Origin: JANQPA01 sp964548175
GTDB lineage: Bacteria; Bacteroidota; Bacteroidia; Chitinophagales; Saprospiraceae
Assembly: GCA_964548175.1 (NCBI GenBank)
Contig: CAZJQS010000007.1
Location: forward strand, 62,001-126,000
Direction of reading: 5' to 3'
DNA length: 64,000 nucleotides
Shown here: piece after piece, positions 53,495 to 60,354 of the stretch
How positions within the stretch are numbered: position 1 is the stretch's first letter
Layout of the letters: every line of letters starts with the position of its first letter
Position numbers and translations under genes: made by a program
The notes under the pieces: generated by a model
Told to the model about the DNA's origin: nothing
Seen by the model: the letters and a program-made list of their open reading frames with translations, nothing else
Database searches by the model: none

Positions 53495-53704
53495 AGGGTT
53501 GTGTAAAAAGCCAGCTACTTCTCCCTCCTGACGGTCGGCAGGTTTGCTCGGCTTAAATGATTCTATTTTTGGAGTGTTTTGCCGAAGAAAATCTCAGATT
53601 TTCTTCGGCAAAACACTCCAAAAAGAATGTTATTAGCTGCGCAAACCTGCCGGCCGTCGGGCGGGAAGAGTACGAAGACACGAAGACTTTTTACACAACC
53701 CCAA
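53495..53704 (+). repeat. Long palindromic element, copy 3 (210 bp)
   Basis: This is the longest copy. The ends are AGGGTTGTGTAAAAAG and its complement CTTTTTACACAACCCC. The centre is the stem with arm GCCGAAGAAAATCT at 53581-53594, C, and its complement at 53596-53609. Only this copy has both GC-rich distal arms with GGCAGGTTTGC; copies 1 and 2 lack one. It lies between convergent genes. Confidence 0.85.
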
Positions 53705-53761
53705 AACTGATAATCAATAAACAACACGCATGCCTTCCTGCAAATTAGGATGATTCCTTTT

Positions 53762-54634
53762 TTACGCCCAATAACTACCCGGCCAATCAATTTTTACATC
53801 ATACTTCGGCGCCAGCGCCCTCAAACGCCTAATGCGTTCCTCCATCTCGGGGTGGGTGCTTAACCATTTTGGGAGGGCTTTCTGAAAGCGAGGGATCAGG
53901 CGCGCATTTATGTGTTCCAATTTTTGGAGGGCATCTGCCAGCCCATCGGGATCACCGGTCAGCCGGGATGCTTCCAGGTCGGCGTCAAATTCCCTGGTTC
54001 TGGAAATAGCCAGCATCATCAGCGTGCTCAAAGCCGGAGCAATGATGAGCAAAAGCACCGCAAACCAGGAAATGGTCTGTTCTCCCATAAGAAATAATGG
54101 CAAATTGATGAACAACAGTATCTGCCCCATAAAAGAGAAAAATCGGGTCAGCCGCCCGATAATATTAACAACGCTCTGAAAACGGACGTCGTTATTGTGA
54201 ATATGACTCATTTCATGGGCAATAACCCCGGTGATCTCCCGGATATTCAATTGCCTTAATAAACCGTAAGTCACGGCTATCGCCGGATCGTCCTTCTGGC
54301 CGGTCGCAAAAGCGTTAATGGCTGTAGATGGAATATAGTATAGTGTGGGAACGCGATCCAGCTTAGCCCGCCCTGCTAATTGCCTCAGCACGTCGTGTAT
54401 CATCGGCGCCTCGGCAGTCGACAAAGGACGGGCACGGTAAAACCGCATAATATACCTTGTCGGCAATTGCGAACTCAAAAATAAAGCGGCCGCTCCCACT
54501 ATACCTACCCATAACAAAGCCCCCACTCCAAAGAGCAAATAACCCAAAAGGAGCATTAGCCCTAGCATAGCTATGAATAGCAGCAGCGTGCGCCAGAAAT
54601 GATATCGCTTTTGCCGTAAAAAATTGGTCTGCAT
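53762..54634 (-). CDS. M48 family metalloprotease (HtpX-like)
   Basis: This 290-residue membrane protein has four hydrophobic stretches (about residues 17-30, 36-55, 170-185 and 190-212). The zinc site HEMSH (His140, Glu141, His144) is followed by the third ligand Glu215 in RTREFDAD. This is the layout of HtpX, an inner-membrane stress protease that degrades misfolded membrane proteins. The N-terminus (RQKRYHFWRTLLLF) has a positive inside. It faces the M28 gene and is separated from it by the palindromic element. No heat-shock promoter is recognisable. Confidence 0.92.
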   Translation of the reverse strand: MQTNFLRQKRYHFWRTLLLFIAMLGLMLLLGYLLFGVGALLWVGIVGAAALFLSSQLPTRYIMRFYRARPLSTAEAPMIHDVLRQLAGRAKLDRVPTLYYIPSTAINAFATGQKDDPAIAVTYGLLRQLNIREITGVIAHEMSHIHNNDVRFQSVVNIIGRLTRFFSFMGQILLFINLPLFLMGEQTISWFAVLLLIIAPALSTLMMLAISRTREFDADLEASRLTGDPDGLADALQKLEHINARLIPRFQKALPKWLSTHPEMEERIRRLRALAPKYDVKIDWPGSYWA

Positions 54635-54693
54635 TTTTCTGATGATTTAAGGGTTGCGAAGCTTTGACTTGCTTACCTTTAAATCAACATATT

Positions 54694-55935
54694 TTAGGCT
54701 TGTTCTGTTTCAAAAATACCGGCCTCTGCTACGAAATGGGTCAGCTTATCGATGGTAACATGATCCATAACGACAATTTTATACCATTTCGGTTGATGAT
54801 GATTATCCGGCACCAGGCCGTATTTTGCCGCCAAAGCAGCAGAGATCTGATGGGCCGGTAAGGTCACTATATTGCCCCATGGATTTCTGTAATAGCCAAG
54901 CTGGTTGTGGTCGAGTTGATTACAAAGCCATTGCGTTCTTAAAAGCAAAGTTTGGATTTTTTCGTACCATTCGAAAGGACCGTAGGTCATGAGGATCATC
55001 CAAACGGAAATGGCATTGGCCCCGGAGCGGCTGCCGATCAGGGTCAGATCCAGGCCGGCCACGTATTTGGCGGATGCTGTCAACGTATAAGGCAATAACC
55101 CCTTTCGGGCTAAAAAAATGCCCGTTCCATAAGGCGCCTGAAGCATCTTATGAGCATCCAACGTGATGGAAGAAATGTGAGGATGCGCGAAATTCAACGG
55201 ATTATTCTCATTGCTGAAAGGATAAAAGAAACCTCCGTAAGCGCCATCTACATGCAACCTGAAAGGCAGTCCCGACGCCTCAAATTGGCGAACGAACTGG
55301 TCCACATCGTCGACCGAGCCAAACATAGTAGTCATCATATTAACTACCCCGACCAGATATTTTACGCCTCTTTCTTTTAGCCGTCCGATAGCTGACGTCA
55401 AAGCTTGATCCTCCAATTTACGATCTTGTTCTCCGACGGGCGCCTGTTCAATTTGCACCTGAAGCAGATTAGCTGCCTTAGTGAAGGAATAATGGCTGTC
55501 CGAAGAGCAAATAAGGCCTATTTCCCGGCTTGAAGCCCCGTATTCCTGCATGAAAAAATTGCGATAGATCCAAACAGCCTGTATGTTCGCTTCCGTACCC
55601 CCGGAAGCCACGTATCCGTCCTGGGCGTCCTTTTCTCCTTTGAAAATATCCTCCGCACATATTTTGATCACCTCATTCTCCAACTCCTGGGTGCCGCGAA
55701 AAAATGATTCCGATTCTCCAAAAGTATGGCAACCGATGTGGTTGGGGTTGTGGATCAAGGCCGATAGAAAAGGGGCGTCCTTCAAAAACGATGCATCATT
55801 GTTGAATACTTTGCCGTCCAAATGGGAGGCAGGTATGCCTAAAAGATGGGCATTGAAGAAGTCTTTATTCTGGTTTAAGGCTTCGAAGACCTTTTCTTTG
55901 ATCTGTGTGTTGGCTAGTTTCTTCCAGGTTGTCAT
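54694..55935 (-). CDS. Group II PLP-dependent decarboxylase
   Basis: This 413-residue protein has the fold-type I decarboxylase signatures: GYVASGGTEANI, LHVDGAYGG (Asp230) and ITLDAHKMLQAPYG with the PLP lysine (Lys263). It lacks an N-terminal cap and is short compared with eukaryotic histidine or aromatic decarboxylases. The segment SDSHYSFTKAANLLQV is also characteristic. Substrate choice (glutamate, aspartate, tyrosine or histidine) cannot be read. Aspartate or glutamate is common for short bacterial members. It starts 225 bp upstream of the met riboswitch on the other strand and is not linked to the methionine genes. Confidence 0.85.
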   Translation of the reverse strand: MTTWKKLANTQIKEKVFEALNQNKDFFNAHLLGIPASHLDGKVFNNDASFLKDAPFLSALIHNPNHIGCHTFGESESFFRGTQELENEVIKICAEDIFKGEKDAQDGYVASGGTEANIQAVWIYRNFFMQEYGASSREIGLICSSDSHYSFTKAANLLQVQIEQAPVGEQDRKLEDQALTSAIGRLKERGVKYLVGVVNMMTTMFGSVDDVDQFVRQFEASGLPFRLHVDGAYGGFFYPFSNENNPLNFAHPHISSITLDAHKMLQAPYGTGIFLARKGLLPYTLTASAKYVAGLDLTLIGSRSGANAISVWMILMTYGPFEWYEKIQTLLLRTQWLCNQLDHNQLGYYRNPWGNIVTLPAHQISAALAAKYGLVPDNHHQPKWYKIVVMDHVTIDKLTHFVAEAGIFETEQA

Positions 55936-56167
55936 GTTCTTTTTTTACAGTGGTTAAAATTGCTGCGCAAAGTTAGTTGTTTTAAAAATAATTAGCAAAA
56001 CAATTAAATATTTTTATTTGTTCAACCACTTATCTGTTGAAATGCTTGCATTTATACAAAACACCCAATACTTTTGTACATCAATGCTGAAAGGAAGTTT
56101 TTAGCAATCAGGTCCAGACTCATCTGGATGAATATTCTTTATAATCAATTCTTTTTTAAGATTTGAC

Positions 56168-56286
56168 TTTATAACGAAGGGTGGAGAGATCGGGCTCTAT
56201 GAAACCCTGGCAACCTGGATGCGCTCAGTAACCAAGGTGCCAAATCCCGCCAAAAAACCGTTCAACGGTATTATTGGGCATATAAA
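56168..56286 (+). ncRNA. SAM-I (S-box) riboswitch
   Basis: The conserved S-box core is present in order: GGAGAGAT, GGGCTCTATGAAACCCTGGC, then AACC, AGTAACCAAGGTGCCAAATCC and a small hairpin CCGTTCAACGG. The P1 ends pair (TTTATA at 56168-56173 with TATAAA at 56281-56286). The riboswitch lies upstream of metY and metX and would shut off the genes when SAM is abundant. The downstream 228 bp contain a short ORF and no clear intrinsic terminator, so control may act on translation or through the leader peptide. Confidence 0.88.
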
Positions 56287-56295
56287 ATCAAAAAC

Positions 56296-56385
56296 ATGAT
56301 GCATCCCATTTCTCTTTTTTTCGACAGTTCTGATTCAACCGCAAAGACTCACGGCTATTGTGGGTATGTCATGTGTTGTTGTTAA
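56296..56385 (+). CDS. Short leader ORF ending in three cysteines (29 codons)
   Basis: Two ATG codons at 56296 and 56299 start 10-13 bp after the riboswitch P1 stem. The frame ends with TAA at 56383-56385. The encoded 29-residue peptide starts MMHPISLFF and ends YCGYVMCCC, giving Cys codons at positions 22, 27, 28 and 29 with Met at 26. The position, size and terminal cysteine run fit a cysteine- or methionine-sensing attenuation leader peptide for metY. I have no proof of translation or attenuation. A downstream hairpin (CTGACT at 56433-56438 with AGTCAG at 56457-56462) could belong to such a switch. Confidence 0.5.
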   Translation: MMHPISLFFDSSDSTAKTHGYCGYVMCCC

Positions 56386-56514
56386 TCATTTTTTCGCTTT
56401 GACTTCCGGTAGCGATCAACAGGGAGCACAAGCTGACTGCTGCCGGGCCTGGATTTAGTCAGAGCGATCTTCTATTCATTTATTCATTCCTCACATATAC
56501 AAAATCGATCAAAA

Positions 56515-57828
56515 ATGAAATTTGAAACACTCCAATTACACGCAGGCCAGGAAGAAGTAGAATCCACTACCCGATCCAGAGCAGTGCCGATTTACCAGAC
56601 GACATCTTACACCTTCAAGGATTCCGAGCATGGCGCGAACTTATTTGCGCTCAAGGAATTCGGCAATATTTACACACGTATCATGAATCCGACCAACGAC
56701 GTATTCGAAAGGCGAATAGCGGCCCTGGAAGGTGGGGTGGCGGCGTTGGCCGTAGGCTCTGGCCAGGCTGCCCAGTTCATCGCTTTGAATAACATCCTCA
56801 CGGTTGGAGACAATCTCGTTTCCAGCGCCAATTTGTACGGCGGGACCTACAACCAGTTCAAGGTGGCTTTCAAGCGCCTGGGCATCGATGTGCGTTTTAC
56901 TGAGGGCGAAGAAGCGGCGGATTACGAAAAGCTGATTGACGAAAATACCAAAGCCATCTACTGTGAGACCATCAGCAATCCCCGTTTCAACGTACCTGAC
57001 TTTGAAGCGCTGGCCGCTCTGGCCCGGAAATACGATATCCCTTTTGTAGTGGATAATACTTTCGGCGCCGGAGGATATTTGTTCAGACCACTCGAGCACG
57101 GCGCGAATGTTGTTGTACAGTCAGCAACCAAATGGATAGGCGGCCATGGTACTTCCATAGGAGGGGTAATTGTAGACGGAGGCAATTACAACTGGGGCAA
57201 TGGTAAATTCCCGCAGTTTACCGAACCCTCAGAAGGTTACCACGGGCTGAAGTTCTGGGAGGTATTCGGTACTGACGGTCCCTTCGGCAATATCGCTTTC
57301 ATTATTCGCGCCCGCGTAGAAGGATTGCGGGATTTTGGCCCTGCTATTAGTCCATTCAACTCTTTCTTGCTGCTACAAGGATTAGAAACCCTATCGCTGC
57401 GCGTACAGCGCTCGGTGGATAATGCGCTCGAACTGGCCAGATGGCTGGAACAGCATCCTCAGGTGGAATTCGTGCTTTATCCGGGATTGGAGAGCCATCC
57501 TGCACACGGCAGGGCGAAGAAATACTTGAAGAACGGTTTCGGCGCAGTATTGTCTTTCGCCATTAAAGGGTCTAAAGAAAATGCGACCCGCTTTGTCGAT
57601 AGCCTTAAGCTGATCAGCCACCTGGCTAATGTGGGCGATGCCAAAACCCTGATCATTCAGCCTTCCGCTACCACACATCAGCAACTCACGGAATCCGAAC
57701 AGGCGGCGGCAGGCGTAACGCCGAACGGCCTGCGCATTTCCATAGGATTTGAACATATCGATGATATTAAAGCGGATTTTGAACAGGCTTTCGCCACCAT
57801 CAGGAAAGGAAGCCCTGAATTAGTATAA
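56515..57828 (+). CDS. metY: O-acetylhomoserine sulfhydrylase
   Basis: This 437-residue Cys/Met-metabolism PLP enzyme opens with FETLQLHAGQE and carries the PLP lysine in QSATKWIGGHGTSIGG. The motif YTRIMNPTNDVFERRIAALEGG fits the subgroup acting on O-acetylhomoserine. It incorporates sulfide (or methanethiol) into O-acetylhomoserine to give homocysteine (or methionine). The long leader carries the SAM riboswitch and the Cys-ending short ORF. metX follows on the same strand and supplies the substrate. The PLP lysine motif and length give a confident call. It is cytosolic. Confidence 0.93.
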   Translation: MKFETLQLHAGQEEVESTTRSRAVPIYQTTSYTFKDSEHGANLFALKEFGNIYTRIMNPTNDVFERRIAALEGGVAALAVGSGQAAQFIALNNILTVGDNLVSSANLYGGTYNQFKVAFKRLGIDVRFTEGEEAADYEKLIDENTKAIYCETISNPRFNVPDFEALAALARKYDIPFVVDNTFGAGGYLFRPLEHGANVVVQSATKWIGGHGTSIGGVIVDGGNYNWGNGKFPQFTEPSEGYHGLKFWEVFGTDGPFGNIAFIIRARVEGLRDFGPAISPFNSFLLLQGLETLSLRVQRSVDNALELARWLEQHPQVEFVLYPGLESHPAHGRAKKYLKNGFGAVLSFAIKGSKENATRFVDSLKLISHLANVGDAKTLIIQPSATTHQQLTESEQAAAGVTPNGLRISIGFEHIDDIKADFEQAFATIRKGSPELV

Positions 57829-57920
57829 TTAGTTAATGGTTGATGGTTTTTAGTTGATAGGAATTTCAGTATGATCTTCAAAAAGCTGCTCCTGACAACT
57901 ATCAACCATCAACTAAGGGA

Positions 57921-58030
57921 TAGGACAAAATTTATTTTAACCTACCCCCGCGAACCAGGGGTAGGTTAAGTTAGCATTTGATGCCGCCTCACCAGGCGGC
58001 ATCGAATGTTAACTTAAATATTATGTCCTA
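57921..58030. mobile_element. Small two-hairpin element with terminal inverted repeats (MITE-like)
   Basis: TAGGACA at 57921 and TGTCCTA at 58024 are inverted ends. Between them lie two strong hairpins: arm TAACCTACCCC (57938-57948 with 57958-57968) and arm AAGTTAGCATTTGATGCCGC (starting 57968, opposite arm to 58015). The element is flanked by 13 bp direct repeats CAACTATCAACCA (57896-57908 and 58032-58044). It sits between metY and metX and could end or attenuate read-through into metX. It encodes no protein. Confidence 0.6.
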
Positions 58031-58052
58031 GCAACTATCAACCAGTAGAGAA

Positions 58053-59174
58053 ATGCACACATTAAACATACGGCACCCCTTTCAATTAGAATCCGGAATC
58101 ACGTTCCCTGAATTGAAGATCGCCTATCATACTCTCGGGCACTTGAATGAAAAAAAAGACAATGTCGTTTGGGTTTGCCATGCTTTGACAGCCAACTCTA
58201 ATCCGGCGGATTGGTGGCCGGAATTGGTGGGAAATGGAAAGCTGTTGGACCCTGACCGGTACTTCATCGTCTGCGCCAATATGCTGGGATCCTGCTATGG
58301 TAGTTCCGGACCGGCTGATATCAATCCGGAAACCGGACTCGCTTTCGGTCTTGATTTTCCTACCATCACCATCCGGGATATGGTCGGAGCGCACGAGATA
58401 CTCCGGTCGCATCTTGGCATTGACCGGATCAAGCTGGCCATCGGCGGCTCGATGGGCGGACAACAGGTACTGGAATGGGCTGTCCTGCAGCCTGAATTGT
58501 TCGATAACATTGCAGTGCTGGCAACCAACGCAAAACACTCGCCTTGGGGCATTGCTTTCAATGAGGCGCAACGAATGAGTATCCTGGCTGATCCCAGCGT
58601 AAAAGAAGGCGGTCCCCAGGCGGGGAAAGCCGGTCTGGAAGCCGCCAGGGCCATCGCCATGCTGTCGTATCGGTCCTATCAAACCTACCAGACTACTCAA
58701 AGTGAAAAAAGCGATGAAAAGATAGAGGATTTTCTGGCCAGTTCCTACCAGCGTTACCAGGGTAGTAAATTGCAAAAGCGTTTTGACGTTTACGCTTATC
58801 TGTGTCTGAGCAAAGCCATGGACAGTCACAACCTCGGACGTCAAAGGGCAAGTGTGGAAGCGGCCCTTCGGTCCATTTCCGCCAAAACACTGGTGATCGG
58901 TATACAGTCGGACCTGCTTTTTCCTATAGAAGAACAGGCTTTTATTGCCAATCATATTCCAGGCGCCCGGCTGGAGATCATCGATAGCATATACGGCCAT
59001 GACGGCTTCCTCATAGAGGCGGCTGCTATTTCCTCGCGCGTCAGCGCCCTCCTGGAGCGCTCTATGTTCGAATCTCCCAGATCGACCTACAAGTTGATCA
59101 ACGGGATAGCCGGCCCCAATAAGGCAAAAGGAACAGGGAAAGGGCTCGGCTTGCCTGGGACGGAAACATTTTAA
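58053..59174 (+). CDS. metX: Homoserine O-acetyltransferase
   Basis: This 373-residue alpha/beta hydrolase-fold enzyme has the nucleophile elbow GGSMGGQQVLEW, an ANMLGSCYGSSGP oxyanion region near the N-terminus and YGHDGFLIE carrying the catalytic His. Acetyl-CoA plus homoserine gives O-acetylhomoserine, the substrate of MetY. It is the second gene of the methionine cluster, 224 bp from metY, with the small element between. Read-through from the riboswitch-controlled promoter is possible. The succinyl-transferase reading is less likely because the MetX layout and the partner MetY fit acetyl. Confidence 0.92.
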   Translation: MHTLNIRHPFQLESGITFPELKIAYHTLGHLNEKKDNVVWVCHALTANSNPADWWPELVGNGKLLDPDRYFIVCANMLGSCYGSSGPADINPETGLAFGLDFPTITIRDMVGAHEILRSHLGIDRIKLAIGGSMGGQQVLEWAVLQPELFDNIAVLATNAKHSPWGIAFNEAQRMSILADPSVKEGGPQAGKAGLEAARAIAMLSYRSYQTYQTTQSEKSDEKIEDFLASSYQRYQGSKLQKRFDVYAYLCLSKAMDSHNLGRQRASVEAALRSISAKTLVIGIQSDLLFPIEEQAFIANHIPGARLEIIDSIYGHDGFLIEAAAISSRVSALLERSMFESPRSTYKLINGIAGPNKAKGTGKGLGLPGTETF

Positions 59175-59208
59175 CCGCAGATGACTATCTTTGGCCACAA
59201 AAAAATGT

Positions 59209-60162
59209 ATGTCGATACGCAAAGTATTAATTTTGGATTCCCCTCATCCGCTGTTGTTGAAACGCCTTGAGGAGAGCGGGCTGGCCCCGGATCTGCATTA
59301 TGAAACACCGATCGGGGAGCTGAAGAAAATATTGCCGGATTATTTCGGTCTGGTAATCCGCTCCCGTATCAAGCTGGATGCTGAGTTTCTGGAAGCGGCT
59401 CATCAACTGACCTTCATTGCCAGATACGGTGTAGGTACGGAACACATAGATCTCGAATACGCCGCCCGGCGGGGAATCGCCGTATTTACTTCCCCGGAAG
59501 GAAGCAAAGATGCTGTAGGTGAGCACACCTTAGGTATGCTGCTGATGCTGCTGAATCATCTTGGCCGGGCTGACCGGCAGGTAAGGCAGGGCCAATGGCT
59601 CAGGGAGCCCAACCGGGGGCTGGAGATCAAGGGAAAAACGATAGGCATCCTGGGTTATGGCAATATGGGCCGATCCTTTGCGCAGCGCCTGGCAGGCTTT
59701 GAAGCCCGGGTTATTGCCTATGACAAGTACAAAAAGAATTACGGCGATGAATATGCTCAGGCCGTTGCCCTGGAACAGCTCTTTGAAGAAAGCGATGTGC
59801 TGAGTGTTCATATGCCATATATACCTTCCAATCATTACTTTATTGACGGGAGCTTCCTTTCTTCTTTTAAAAAACAGATCTACCTGGTCAATACCGCCAG
59901 AGGCCTTGTTCTAAACACCGCTGACCTTGTTGAGCAGATGGAAAAAGGGCAGGTGATCGGCGCCGCCCTTGATGTGATCGAGTATGAAGAGACTTCTTTC
60001 GTCAAATTGGACCTGAACAGTCTGCCTGAACCTTTTCAATACCTGCGCCGTTCGGATCGCACTGTGCTGGCTCCGCACATCGCAGGATGGTCTGCGGAGG
60101 CTAAGATCGGCCATGCCCGGGTTTTAGCTGAAAAAATCGAAGCCTTTTTAGATATTAATTGA
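59209..60162 (+). CDS. D-2-hydroxyacid dehydrogenase family protein
   Basis: This 317-residue protein is read from ATG 59209 (MSIRKVLIL). The alternative TTG at 59191 is less likely. The NAD-binding motif GILGYGNMGRSF and the substrate and catalytic segments ARYGVGTEHIDL, LVNTARGLVLN and APHIAGWS form the D-isomer hydroxyacid dehydrogenase fold. The C-terminal regulatory ACT domain of long SerA is absent, so it is the short type. It follows metX by 34 bp and probably shares its transcript. A role in serine or hydroxyacid supply to methionine metabolism is inferred from position only. Confidence 0.85.
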   Translation: MSIRKVLILDSPHPLLLKRLEESGLAPDLHYETPIGELKKILPDYFGLVIRSRIKLDAEFLEAAHQLTFIARYGVGTEHIDLEYAARRGIAVFTSPEGSKDAVGEHTLGMLLMLLNHLGRADRQVRQGQWLREPNRGLEIKGKTIGILGYGNMGRSFAQRLAGFEARVIAYDKYKKNYGDEYAQAVALEQLFEESDVLSVHMPYIPSNHYFIDGSFLSSFKKQIYLVNTARGLVLNTADLVEQMEKGQVIGAALDVIEYEETSFVKLDLNSLPEPFQYLRRSDRTVLAPHIAGWSAEAKIGHARVLAEKIEAFLDIN

Positions 60163-60354
60163 TTATTAAATTCCTTGTTCTCATACTTTATCTTTTTCCT
60201 TCTTTTTTCTCTAAAGAATATTTTTTAGTAATATTACATTCCTTGTCAAAATTTAAATTTTTCTTGTCAAGGGCACATTTGGTAAAACAACAACCCACAC
60301 CATTGATGCGCGAAAGCTACTTGCGACCTTCAATTGTTAATTATTCTAATTTAG

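Noticed and set aside
58086..59222. 378-codon open frame on the minus strand over metX
   Set aside because: It lies antisense to metX, which has full catalytic motifs, and shows no known domain.
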